Shown in pieces: positions 1-11,011 of a stretch of 64,000 bases of DNA. Every line of letters begins with the position of its first letter. Positions within the stretch are counted from its first letter, which is position 1. The stretch comes from Silene latifolia (Eukaryota; Streptophyta; Magnoliopsida; Caryophyllales; Caryophyllaceae). The position numbers and the translations under genes were made by a program. The notes beneath the pieces are model-generated. The model did not search any database and had not been told where the DNA came from. It was given only the letters and a program-made list of their open reading frames with translations. The stretch spans positions 454,163,311 through 454,227,310 of the forward strand of contig NC_133538.1 in assembly GCF_048544455.1 (NCBI RefSeq). Reading direction: 5' to 3'.

Positions 1-3000
1 GATATTTAAATTAAAGCTTTTTTTAAGGTGAATTCATTTTACCTTATTTTGAATTTATTTTCTCAAATTTATTTTATTGAAAATAAAATAAATAAATAAT
101 TTGAAAAATCATTTTATGAGTGTATTTGATTTGAAAAATCATTTATTTTAATGTGTTATTTGATTTGAAAAATCGAATTTGAAAATCGAAAACTCGTTTT
201 AACCACACGTTTTGGAGCTCGATTATAGCTCGGTTTTTGAGCCCGTTTTATTTACGAGTTGGCACGAATCTCGAGTACACTAACCAACCTAGGCTTCTAC
301 CCATTCAACCCCAGTTCGAACCCCCATACCCACGTCCCAAATCTCGTTCCATACATCCCCCCAACACAGCCCAATTCCTTCTTTTACCCGTGTTTGTATA
401 GCCCATCGAAAGCCCTTCTAAACCGACTCAAACTTGGTCCAAACCCGCAACCCATCACCACCAACCCGTGCTCCACATTACCCACATTACCCACAACAAC
501 CCAGCACCTAGACCACCTCGAAACACTTCCACAAGTCCATCCAAAACAGGCCCCAAAACGAAACAGCCCACGACCCCCCTGTTTTCGTTCAGCTCAAACC
601 CGAGTCTACAACCTGCTCCAAACACCACTTAAACCCATGCCTATTAACCCTAATCCATACCCTAGTATCCTACCCACATTACCCTAGCTTAACCACCAAG
701 AAACACCCCTCCAAAACCCTACACGAGCTCACGAAAGCTGCTGGACAGCAGCAGCGAAACAGGCAGCCCAACTGCTTGTTGCTCTCTTTTACCCTACTTT
801 AACTCCCTATAAATACCTCCCATATGCCATACTTTCATTCCGCTAAGTTCTCCATACATACTACCGTCACTTAAAAGTTTTAAACTCCAGAAACAAACCC
901 TAATTGCCTCTCAAAAACCCTCGACAAAACCGACATACAAAACTGAGAATCAGTTTGTGTGTCCTCTTTGGAACCCTTCGTTCAACCCCCAAACCTCCAT
1001 CAAAATTCGAGTTTTTTGTTCCTAATTAACCACACAACATCCATCTACATATTAGACAAAGATTCATGAGCCAAATTGCCCTTGAGAGTACACGAATCCC
1101 CTCGAAAAACAGAGTGACATACACTCTATTTTCGCGGCTTTTCCTGTCTGTCCAGTTCTGTTTGTGCTCGTTTTTCGTGCCCAATAATTCAAAATGAGCA
1201 GGGATTGTTTTAAGATCTTTGTTCTCCTCTCTTTCTAGTTTTCAAATCTGGACAACATCTTTTAAATCTAATTTTCACCGTGAAACGAGTGAGAAATTGC
1301 AGTTTGAAAGTTGCTGTCCAGATTTGCAAAAAAACGTGTTATTGCTTTGTTCCTTCGTCGACGACGGCCTCTCGAGATAAAATCTATGATCGATTACGAC
1401 CCAAGACAGTGTCAATGATACATGTAGGTTGAGAGTGCATCCAATCCTCCTCTTCTCCCTTTTATTTCGTTCTTTTTATGTTTGTTTTTTCATTGTTCGT
1501 TTTACTTTGTTTATCGTTTTGTTTATCGTTTGACATCGTTAACTATGAAACTATTTTAGTCCGAGTATGAGTTAAAGTACCACCATGAACACCCGCGTTG
1601 ACTTGAGATGGGAAAGAAATCCGCCACGTCGGTCGGTCTTATCCCCCGTCTCATTTACATATCCTCGTGTTCAAGGTAGGGCATTAATAAAACGAATCCT
1701 AACTTCGTTCCTCGCTTTTGACCCCTTGCCTGTTTCGATCAATTCGACCTACCCTAGGACCCTTTGCATGTTAGTTCGACCTCTGATTGTTAACATATGA
1801 CTCATTTAGACGACATTAGATCAATTTAATAACCTAATTAGACATATTAGGTGGCATCGACATAGCTTTAAAAATCAACTAACAATTCTATAACTTAATT
1901 GAACGCATCTCTCTTTTCACTCGATTTCTCGCTAGCATAGGAGTGCGTGATTAGCACCTTCCTATTAACACTCGATGAGTAGTGTTAATATCGTAACTTC
2001 GTGACCTAATTCGACCCCTTTAGGCCGTGTAAAATACACATTCGCGTGACATCTTTTCAATCGATCAACGTTGTTTCTAACTTGTTTTCTAGCCCGCTTT
2101 CGAACTCGTTTCGCAATTATTTGATCTAACTAATGAACTTGACCTAGGAACTAGGATGGCCGTGGTTTGGCCGTGAGGTTGGCCGATTTCTTTGTCCTTC
2201 TTGCTTCGTTTTTTGTACCAATTGTTCTTTGTTGTTTCGTTGCTTGTAATTTATAATTTGCCCATCGAGTTGTAACTTTCAAGTTTGTTTTACTTTTATC
2301 GAGTCAAAAGCTTCTTCAAAAACCTTAGTCTTATTTGGTTAGATGGTTGTGCTCCAATTCGTGTAAGAGCGTAGTAAATCGCATGTTGTTTAAAGCGACA
2401 TGGCCCGATTTATGCTAATGCATGCTTTGGTGTGTGGCCCTATGTCTAATTCGATAGGATTAAGTGAAAGCACGCATTATGAGGAGTGACCCAAGGCCGT
2501 GAGTCATGTAAGCCGTGGGCCACCCCCCTTGTGCACGTTTCCCTAGGCCGAATTGGCCGTATAGTGTGTCGTGTATGGTTTTGCGTATAGCATTGTATTT
2601 AGATCGAGTTGTATCTTTAATTTCTCGTTGTGTCGGCATGAAATGCCTGGGTTGTAATAGGGTAGATCCCAACGGCTCCCCCATTCCCCCTAAGCCTTGT
2701 TTGCTTTGTTTTGTATGTTGTTAGATCAATCAACCCACATGCTAAATTACAACTTTGACAAAGTTAGTTTAGTTGCATCTAAATCGACATAGAAACTTCA
2801 CATGTTAGGGTTTTAAAAACGATGTTTGCATATCATATATCGTAGTAGCTATGACCTTGTTTAAAATCCGACACTTGACTTAGTAGAGGCCGTTATCGAC
2901 GGGCGGGGTTAGGTGTCCTTATGGGCTTCCTAACACGTACCCTCACCCCTTACTCAAGATCTATGGTTTGTGGATCCGTCTAAATACCATTAGATTACGA

Positions 3001-3228
3001 GAGTCATTCAAATCGAGTGATATAGGGTACAAGTCTTTATCTTTAATCACTCGTAGTCGATTGGCTTTATGCTTTTCGATGAAAGGTGTAAAGTTGACTT
3101 GAACGGTTCCAAGTTCCCATAAAACTTGGTGGCGACTCTAATTTGACTTAATTCGATTCGAAAGAACCTCGAGTCGATTATGCCTAGTGTGGATCCCGCG
3201 GACGCAGTTTCCGCGGGCGTTGTCCACA
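1..3228 (+). mobile_element. Tat/Ogre-type LTR, copy A (5' end outside window)
   Basis: This stretch matches two other copies in the window (41363-50233 and 57766-61021) over its whole length. All share the AT-rich head, the C-rich pre-promoter block, the TATA box and the tail ending GTTGTCCACA. By comparison with the other copies about 160 bases of the LTR lie before position 1. No primer-binding site follows the 3' end; the next bases are AAGCC. It is therefore a solo LTR or the 3' LTR of an element lying to the left, which cannot be decided here. Short reading frames inside it (for example 259-687) come from C-rich sequence and are not genes. It seems to have cut off the 3' end of the Athila-like element that starts at 3229. 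Confidence 0.85.
808..815 (+). promoter_or_regulatory. Putative LTR TATA box (copy A)
   Basis: TATAAATA preceded by CTCC. The same box sits at the same place in the other two LTR copies (42148 and 58608), about 25-35 bases before a conserved CATTC segment where transcription probably starts. Conservation across three copies supports the call; initiation itself is inferred. Confidence 0.6.
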
Positions 3229-3697
3229 AAGCCATACCTTTGATGAGACTTAGCAATTTAGAGCAAATAAATCGCAAATTTAAGAGGAGAAAAGGAGGAT
3301 TTAATCGCCAAAGAGGGGAAAGAGGGGTTAGGGTTCTTCTTGAATTGGTAAGTGAAAGAGTAAGAAGAAAATAAGAAGTTAAATCCCTCTTAATTGAGTC
3401 CCGGTTTCGATATTCGGTCGGTCGACCGAATGGCATGGTCGGTCGACCATGCATACTGATTAAACATCCCCTGATCACTGTGCATCGGTCAATCGACCAT
3501 ATGTACTAGCAAATAACAATCAGACGCCAAAATAGATTTTCCCAAAAGTTCAAATTCCTAACTATCAAACGTAAAACTAAAGTACGCTAAAGATACTAAA
3601 ATTAAGAAAGCGGTAAAGATCCTAATTACAAGGAGATTACAGCTCGGGTTGCCTCCCGGTAGCGCTGGTTTAAGAGGTCCCGCACGACCTTTTTACC
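3229..3697 (-). other. 3' spacer of the Athila-like element with GGTCGACC palindromes
   Basis: No convincing coding sequence. At about 3413-3450 and 3484-3500 it carries GGTCGGTCGACC-type palindromes, matching those in this element's own LTR (9986-10112) and gag-PR linker (7686-7813). A CCTCCCGG-containing block at 3650 precedes the pol stop codon. No LTR head or clear polypurine tract is found before the Tat LTR boundary at 3228. Confidence 0.6.
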
Positions 3698-5476
3698 TCA
3701 GTTTGCATCATCCGATAACGGGTCGAAGTACAATACCTCGACTTGCCCAACAAATTCAGCTGTTCCGTGATAATGCTTCACATATTGGCCATTAACTTTG
3801 AACCTTTCTCCAGCAGAGGTCTCCAATTCAACTGATCCGAACTTTGTAACAGCAGTGACCTTGTAGGGACCACTCCACCTGGATTTCAGCTTACCAGGAA
3901 ATAAACGGATACGAGCATTAAAAAGAAGTACCTTATCGCCAATATGGAACTCGCGCTTAATGATTCTCTTGTCGTGCCAGCGCTTCGTTTTCTCTTTGTA
4001 GATCCTAGCATTATCATATGCCAGCAGCCTAAATTCCTCCAGCTCATTTAGTTGTGTCATACGTTTCTCACGAGAGAGGTTAGGATCCATATTCAAATCA
4101 CAAATAGCCCACCAAGACTTACGCTCCAACTCAACAGGTAAATGACATGTCTTACCATAAATCAATCGGAATGGTGACATCCTAATCGGCGTTTTAAACG
4201 CGGTCCTATAAGCCCATAAGACATCATCTAACTTAAAACTGCAATATTTCCGTGATTTAGAAACAACCTTAGCTAATATTTCTTTTAATTCTCTATTAGA
4301 AATCTCAACTTGACCACTAGTTTGGGGATGATACCCCAAACCTCTACGATGTTGGACACCGAATTTAGTCGATAAAGCACTAAGTTGTTTCTCTTTAAAA
4401 TGCATTCCACCATCGCTAATGACAACCCTAGGGACACCAAAACGAGGAAAAATAATCTTTTTAAATAGCTTAATCACGGCTTTTGCATCGCAATGGGGAG
4501 TAGCGATAGCTTCTACCCATTTTGATACATAGTCAACGGCCACGAGGATATATTTATTACCTTGACTGCTCGGAAAGGGTCCTTGATAATCAATGCCCCA
4601 GACATCAAAAATATCAACCTCTAAAATGCCTACCTGTGGCATCTCATGTCTCTTGGAAATATTCCCCGATCTTTGGCAAGCATCACACTCAACAACAAAA
4701 TTCCTAGTATCTGCATGCAAAGTTGGCCAATAAAAACCAGATTGGAGTACCTTTGCCACAGTCCGGGATGGACCGTGGTGACCACCATAAGCATAACAGT
4801 GGCAAGCTTCCAGGATATCCTTCACCTCCCATTGAGGCACACATCTCCGGATAAGACCGTCTGCACATTCCTTGAAAACAAATGGATCATCCCAAAAGTA
4901 TTGTCTAGCATCATAAGTGAACCGCTTCTTCTGCTGCCATGAAAGCTTGGGTGGTATTTTACCTGTCACTGCAAAATTAGCATAATCAGCAAACCATGGA
5001 GGTGGATAAGACCACGAATTAGTAATACCTAACAGACTCTCATTAGGAAAAGAATCATTAATGGGTAACGAATCTTTCCTTTCTGTCAGCTGCAGACGAG
5101 ATAAATGGTCAGCTACCACATTCTCTGCACCTTTCTTATCTTTGATCTCCAAATCAAACTCCTGCAAAAGGAGTATCCATCTCAAAAGCCTCGGCTTCGC
5201 ATCCTTCTTAAGAAAGAGAGTCTTCAGCGCTGCATGGTCAGTATAAACAATAACCTTAGAACCTAACAAATAAGACCGGAATTTATCTAAGGCAAAAACT
5301 ACAGCTAGAAACTCCTTCTCAGTTGTGTAATAATTGACTTGAACCTCATCCAGAGTTCGGCTCGCATAATATATGGCATTCAAAACTTTATTTTTCCGCT
5401 GTCCTAAAACTGCACTAATCGCATAATCATTGGCATCACAATTCACACATAATCTCGAATGGGAGGTCCCAATCAA
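3698..5476 (-). pseudogene. Ty3/gypsy pol: RNase H and integrase (Athila-like)
   Basis: A 592-codon open segment. Its start shows RNase H motifs: [14 protein letters not shown] with the first catalytic D, then [15 protein letters not shown], then [10 protein letters not shown]. The integrase follows. It has an H-H-C-C zinc finger (GGHHGPSRT ... CDACQRSGN) and the D,D-35-E core, seen as GIDYQGPF, then VISDGGMHF, then [14 protein letters not shown]-terminal domain follows ([28 protein letters not shown] cannot be quoted whole; note the [10 protein letters not shown] and KSRWSGPY parts). Integrase inserts the cDNA into the host genome; RNase H removes the RNA template. The frame joins the RT segment only through a frameshift near 5440-5476, so the annotated first Met is not a real start. 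Integrase itself looks complete. Confidence 0.9.
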
Positions 5477-7646
5477 GCGGCTGAATGATTGGCGCAGAAA
5501 TTAGAGCCTCCTTTAACCTGTTAAAAGCTAAAAGGCACTCATCAGTAAACTCAAAAACAGCATCTTTAAGAAGCAATTGTGTATGTGGTTTAGCAATTTT
5601 TGAAAAATCCTTAATGAAACGCCGATAAAAACCAGCGTGACCAAGGAAACTCCTCACTCCTTTAACATTCATAGGAGGAGGCAGTTGCTCAATCACCTAC
5701 ACTTTTGCTTTATCAACATGTATGCCCTTATCATAAATCAAATGTCCCAACACAACTTCCTCATTGACCATGAACTGACATTTTTCCCAGTTTAAAACAA
5801 GATTAACATCAATACAACGCTGCATGACTTTATCAAGGTTAGCTAAACAACGATCAAAGTCATTACCATAAACTGAGAAATCATCCATAAATACCTCCAT
5901 AATGTTCTCTATATAATCAGAAAAAAACCCCATCATGCACCTCAGAAAGGTAGCTGGGGCGTTACACAATCCGAAAGGCATTCTGCGGTATGCAAAAACA
6001 CCCTGTGGGCAGGTAAAAGTGGTCTTACTCTGATCATCCGGATGAATAGGAATCTGAAAGAACCCTGAATATCCGTCTAAGAAACAGAAAAACTTGTTAG
6101 AAGCAAGTCTTTTAGTCATTTGGTCAACAAAAGGGAGGGGGAAATGGTCTTTCTTGGTGGCGGAATTTAACTGTCTGTAATCAATGCACATCTGCCAACC
6201 TGTTACAACTCTAGTTGGTATTAATTCATTTTTCTCATTTTGTACCACAGTGGTCCCTCCTTTCTTCGGGACTACCTGAACTGGGCTAACCCACTTGGAG
6301 TTGCCAACTGTATAAATAATATCTGCATCGAGTAGTTTCATCACCTCAGCCATGACAACCTCCTGCATCTTCGGATTCAGCTTTCGCTGACCCTGTCTGT
6401 AAGGCTTGTGACCTTCCTCCAGCTCTATCCTCTGCATACAAATATCAGGGCTGATGCCCTTAATATCATCCAAAGAATAACCTAAAGTTTTCCTGTTTTT
6501 CTTAAGCACACCCATCAAAGCAGAAAGCTGGTCATCATTAAGCTTAGCACTAACAATAGCTGGGTACTGCTCCGTATCATCTAGAAAAACATACTTAAGA
6601 TTAGGAGGAAGTGGCTTACGCTCTGGCACCTTTACCTCAACAGCATAGGCAGAATCAGCTTCAATGGTATAGCAAGTGTTTACCAAATTCTCGTTGGCGA
6701 GGCTTATCATCATCTCATCTTCTTCCTCTGTGAACTCGTAGCTTTCCATTGAGGCTACCAAAACATCTAGCTCCTCATCATTCTCCGCTGGATTATCTGC
6801 ACACTCATCTAAACGGGTTAGATCAGCTAAGGGATCCTTGGCTAAGGATTCCCTCCAGTTACAATTAACAGCCCTGTCAACAATATCAACGGAATAACAC
6901 GTATCATCATCAACAGGTTCAGTCGCAGTGCGAGCAAGACTGAACTCAATTGTGTCATCCCCTACCTCCAAGGTCAAGACTCCGCGCTTGACATCTATCC
7001 CGGCCCCAGCCGTATGTAAAAATGGTCTACCTAAGATAATAGGTATCTGACTATCCTCAGCAATGTCTAAAACGACGAAATCGACAGGAATAAAGAACTT
7101 ACCCACTCGAACGGGTACATCCTCTAAGACTCCTGAAGGTCTTTGAGTCGATCTATTTGCCATCTGAAGGGTAATATCGGTCACCTTAAGTCTACCAATA
7201 TTTAGCTTTTTGCAAACAGAATATGGCATCACACTGACAATGGCCCCTAGATCACAAAGGGCCTTTCCAATTTCGTGGTTACCTATAGTACAAGGAATTG
7301 AAAAGCTACCCGGGTCCTTTAATTTAGGTGGTATGTTGATTTGCGAAAGAGCATTACATTCTTCCACAAAAGCAACGACACCATCATCATGAAAATTTCT
7401 CTTACGATTCAAAATGTCGTTCATAAATTTAGCGTAAGAGGGTACCTGGGTAATTAGATCAGTGAATGGAATGGTTACCTCAAGATTCTTGACCATCTCC
7501 AAAAACTTACCAAACTTGCGCTCTAGCTTGGTATTATTTAAACGCTCCGGATACGGGGCTGCAACACTGGCCGTAGGATCAGCAACCTTCGGCTTCCGTA
7601 AATTCAAAACCTCCGTCAAATCATCAAAAAGTATAGAATCATGCAA
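5436..7646 (-). pseudogene. Ty3/gypsy pol: protease and reverse transcriptase, with in-frame TAG
   Basis: Residues about 100-250 form the retropepsin region: ALCDLGAIVSVMPYS, then [13 protein letters not shown] (the ILGRPFL flap-side motif). RT follows with CIDYRQLNSATKKDHFPLPF, YSGFFQIPIHPDDQ, YRRMPFGLCNAPATF and the catalytic box VFMDDFSVYG, where FMDD stands for the usual Y-x-DD. At 5697-5699 a TAG interrupts the RT connection just after GIHVDKAKV. The same frame resumes with IEQLPPPMNVKGVRSFLGH and runs to about 5440, where the frame is lost before RNase H. The TAG may come from a CAG or GAG codon by one change. The protease DLGA core is normal for Athila relatives, not a lesion. Confidence 0.9.
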
Positions 7647-7960
7647 ATTAATTGACGGATTTGCATTCTCGCTTTCGTATACCGGTTTGGTCGATCACCA
7701 GTTGGTGGTCGGTCGACCACTGGATTTGGGATCAGAAAGCTTCTGACTGTCAGCATGTACAGTAGCATCAGGTAGGTTGGTCGATCGACCATGGTGGGCG
7801 GTTGGTCGACCATGAGCATTGGGAACGTGATCTCTTTCCGCATTAGAAATTTTAGTAATCTTCTCCATATTTCCCGAATCCTCTCCTTGCTTTCTGGGTC
7901 CATCATAAGAAAGGCCACTTCAGAGATTAATGGCATTAATGGTTTCAATTGGCCCCTCAC
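7616..7960 (-). pseudogene. gag-protease linker with palindrome-derived VDRP repeats
   Basis: This minus-strand segment is in a different frame from gag and from protease and overlaps both, so at least two frameshifts separate gag from PR. It encodes recurring VDRP/VDQP peptides, which are translations of GGTCGATCGACC-type palindromes at 7686-7720 and 7774-7813. A similar linker in the element at 27335-35749 encodes SRST repeats from its own palindrome type. No enzymatic domain is visible. Confidence 0.6.
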
Positions 7961-8891
7961 ATTTACTTGAAGAATTGGCGACTTGGTTAGCTGCTAAATT
8001 CTCTAACTGCTTCGCAAAATTCCTTGCAGATTCAATCCCAGCTTCTTCTATTTTCGTGACTTGAACCAAAAGAGCTCGGATTATTTCTCTCAATTCCGCG
8101 GTCTCATATGAGTTATGAACAGGAATTTCAATTTTCTTCTCGGAAGCTTTAGAAGTCTCGAGCTTTTCGAGCCGGGCTGTAATAGAAGCTATGAGTGTCG
8201 CAACGACACTCATCTCATCACTTGGCTTTCGCGAATTTCCGCGCGAACTCCCAAACTCAGCTCTATGGACTGCCATCTCCTCAATAGTGTTCCAACCTTT
8301 ATTCTGATCAGTGTTATTTTGGAACCTACCATTCGCAGCTGCATCCAGGATAACCTTGTAGTCATCATATAAAGAATTGTAGAATAGGTTGCAAAGGTAC
8401 CACTGCTGGAAACCGTGGTGAGGAACAGACCGAACCAATCTCTTGAAACGTCCCCATGCTTCACAAAATTCCTCATCAGGTCCTTGCTGGAAACTTGTAA
8501 TTTGGCTCCTCAAGGCATTAGTCTTTTCGAGTGGGTAGTATTTTTTGTAAAAAGCTAATGCTAGAGATGTCCAATCTGTGACTCTAGCTGCTACCCTATC
8601 AAGGTAGCGGTAAAAATCCCACGCAGAATCCTTCAAGGAGTATAAGAACATCATCCCCTTTACTTCATCTTGGGTCACCCCAGCCGGTATAGGTATGGAA
8701 CAGCAATAGTCAGTGAAAATTTCCATATGCTTCAAAGGATCCTCGTCCGGTAATCCAGCAAACTGGTTCCGCTCCACCAAATTAATATAGGAGGAACGGA
8801 GTTCGTAATGACCTTAAACAAAGGTGGGTAGATCGAATCCCTTTGGAACATGTTGCACTTTCGGCTGTAGATTATCATATATTGTAGTCAT
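7920..8891 (-). pseudogene. Athila-like gag
   Basis: The likely start is the ATG at 8891-8889 (MTTIYDNLQPKVQHV), 160 bases after the primer site. A TAA at about 8816-8814 then interrupts the frame just before GHYELRSSYINL. The main open part (286 codons from 8780) has the retrotransposon gag fold: ERNQFAGLPDEDPLKHMEIF, FLYSLKDSAWDFY, FYKKYYPLEKTN, SFQQGPDEEFCEAWGRFK, LVRSVPHHGFQQWYLCNLFY. Gag builds the virus-like particle and packages element RNA. No zinc knuckle is seen before the stop at 7920; the related gag at 31771-33627 has one. The frame is broken at both ends. Confidence 0.85.
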
Positions 8892-9051
8892 GATCGCAAA
8901 ACTGAGAGTACTCAAGCCTTCCTCTCAAAAATCTGTCTTCTAGCTGTGCAAAAGCAAAACTAGAAGCAAGAGTAAGCAACGGCCTCAAGGAACCAAAGTT
9001 CCTTGAGACAAGAAAAATAAACTAAAAATAAAGCAAACAGAATTACACCGT

Positions 9052-9070
9052 CTCCCCGGCAACGGCGCCA
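9052..9070 (-). other. Primer-binding site, tRNA-Asp type
   Basis: The minus strand reads TGGCGCCGTTGCCGGGGAG, complementary to the 3' end of plant tRNA-Asp. It starts five bases inside the LTR edge. It fixes the element's orientation as minus and identifies 9076-10397 as the 5' LTR. The same site occurs at 34213-34231 and 47115-47133. Confidence 0.9.
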
Positions 9071-9075
9071 AAATT

Positions 9076-10397
9076 TGATACCGTCGTTTTGTATCAAAAT
9101 TAAATTTATAAACCAAACTAAAACTATAGCTAGTGATAGTAAGGGTCGAACCACAGAGAGACAAGATCAATTCTATTTGCTATTTTTAATCTATTGAAGT
9201 AACAATTAGGGGGGGGGGGGGGGGGGTTTAGTTGGTTGATTCTAGAATAATTACTGAAATCTGAATGAAATTTGAAATAGATAATAAAAAGCAGCTAGGA
9301 ACTTCGGTTCACCATGGCTTAAGGGTCAGTCAAGTAAAGTCAAGGTCTGTCCAATACCGTCTCAGGATGTCAAATAGTTCCTCTAAGTCCCTATTCGAAC
9401 TAAGCCTCTCGGTCTTCTTTCATCCTAGAATGAAACTAGCTTGCTCTCGCTCCACTAGGTTTTCCAATTACTTGTAAGAAATCAAACTTTGCTAATTCTC
9501 AATCTAGCAAGGGGTAAAAATCTCACAAAGGTAAATAAGGCCGGTACGGGTTCAACCTAGACTTAATAAAATTAACTCATGCCGCCATGGATTCCCTAAT
9601 TCCTAGCATAGAAATTTTAGCTACGCATGACTAAGAATATGACAATTGCAAAATTAAAGGACATAGAATAGAATTGACATGATTGAATTGGAATTTAAAA
9701 CTAAAGGATTAAACTTAAATTTCTTAAACATAAATTGGTAGAAACTAGAATTAAAATAAACAAGAACGAGTGAGAATTGAATTTGAATTAAAGCTCACTA
9801 AAGGATTTGATGAACAAAACAATTGATTGAAATCCGCAGCCTCCACTTCTTTCTTTCCAAAACTAGATCAAAAACTTCAGCTGTTGAATAATAATAAACA
9901 TAACCTAATAATTTCTTACGTAAAACTAATAATAGTCCCTTCAAAATAATTACAATTGGGCTTTTTTAGTTTTCGTCTGATTAGGGGTCGGTCGACCGAT
10001 TGCTAACTATGGTCGGCCGACCGAATGTCGGGCTCTGCAGGTTACTGTTCACTTCCAAAAGCTGAAGCTGTTACTGACGTGGTCGATCGACTAGAGATGT
10101 TGGTCGATCGACCAACTGCGCTGTTTAGTAGCTTCCTTTTCTCTTCTAATCAGCCTCTTCACTCCATGCACGCATCCCGAGGTGAACAAGTCCGAACTCC
10201 CATCTTCCAAGTTTCCATAAAGTTGCCTCCAGAGGACGATTTAAGCTTGATTTAGCTCACTTCCACTCATTCCTACAATAAATCATAGAAATTCCAAAGT
10301 AAACCGTTTCGGAAGAAATAGTAGCTTTAAGCTGACAAATACGCATAGAAATACGTGCCAAAACTGCAAATAAAGTGTATAGAATATGCACGTATCA
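9076..10397 (-). repeat. 5' LTR of the Athila-like element (1322 bp)
   Basis: Bounded by TG (9076) and CA (10397), with the primer site adjoining on the left. It holds an 18-base run of G at 9209-9226 and a palindrome cluster at 9986-10112. On the minus strand the cluster precedes an AT-rich stretch near 9885-9930 that could hold the promoter. The flanking pentamer on the right is TTCAG; no matching left copy survives. Confidence 0.85.
9986..10112. promoter_or_regulatory. Palindrome cluster, GGTCGACC/GGTCGATCGACC type
   Basis: GGTCGGTCGACCG at 9986, GGTCGGCCGACCG at about 10011, GGTCGATCGACT at 10081 and TGGTCGATCGACCA at about 10100. The positional parallel with clusters in other LTRs (see findings) suggests an upstream promoter element; this is inference. 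Confidence 0.5.
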
Positions 10398-11011
10398 TTC
10401 AGCTTACTCATATCCGGCCTCTCATAAAGAAGATTCGATATAGAATGAAGGAAGACCCTCAAAGTGACATGTTGAACATCGTTAATCAACATGTTACTGG
10501 TGGTGGGAGCTGACTTCCCCGACAAACAAGGCATAAGGCGGCAAACCCCGCACTCAGATGGAATCTCGCTGATGGAATCCTTGGGAGGCTTAGCCAAACC
10601 AAGGTGAGAAGCAAAGAGGTCCATGGTCAACATAAAACTCGTGTTCATAAGACGGAACTCAACAGACTGTTGAGCTGGCTCGTATTTAAACGAGCTCATG
10701 AATTCCAAAGTCAGAAAAGGATAAGTATTCTTCCTCAAATGATACAATCCCGTGAACCCCAAGATCTCAAAAATATGACGGACATTCGTCTCAATCCCCA
10801 GGTCATCAAGAAGGGTGGTATCCACACAATGGGTGGGTCTCATCTTGCGTTTCTGTAACGCTACAAACCTCTCCCTCTGTTTAAAGTCCACAAAGACTAC
10901 CGAAGGATACTCGGGTACAGACGGTACGACCGGTCCACTACCCTCCCCAATTTCGGGCTGAGAAGCCCTCCCCCTCTTGCTTTGACGGGTCCCCAGGTTT
11001 AGTCTCGGCAT
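10398..11011 (-). pseudogene. Athila ORF1-type protein, truncated by an LTR insertion
   Basis: The reading frame probably starts at MPRLNLGTRQSKRGRAS (11011); an upstream in-frame ATG at 11050 is possible. It contains FVDFKQRERFVALQKRK, RPTHCVDTTLLDDLGIE, YPFLTLEFMSSFKYE and VEFRLMNTSFMLTMDLFASH. This pattern of an upstream THY/C-type segment, a LTLEFLSS-like segment and an F-RL---MT segment is that of the ATHILA ORF-1 family (Pfam PF03078, named from memory). The frame runs straight into the LTR at 10397, so its C-terminal part is missing. Minus-strand GTATG near 11846 and an acceptor-like CAG just before 11011 could mark a leader intron. A basic, plant-retrotransposon-specific protein of uncertain role. 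Confidence 0.65.

Larger units (their letters stand above)
3229..10397 (-). mobile_element. Athila-like Ty3/gypsy retrotransposon, decayed, 3' LTR missing
   Basis: Read on the minus strand the order is LTR (10397-9076), tRNA-Asp primer site (9070-9052), gag (about 8891-7920), a linker with palindromes, protease and reverse transcriptase (7646-5697), RNase H and integrase (5696-3698), then a 3' spacer to 3229. PR-RT-RH-INT is the Ty3/gypsy order. The gag type and the protease core DLGA, in place of the usual D-S/T-G, fit the Athila lineage. No second LTR follows: the spacer ends at the Tat LTR boundary. Stops and frameshifts in gag, RT and RNase H make it inactive. The LTR outer edge at 10397/10398 lies inside an Athila ORF1-like frame, so this element probably inserted there. 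Confidence 0.85.

Noticed and set aside
259..687. Pro-rich open frame in the Tat LTR, also seen at 41781 and 58261
   Set aside because: It lies upstream of the LTR TATA box, differs in frame and length between copies, and comes from C-rich sequence.
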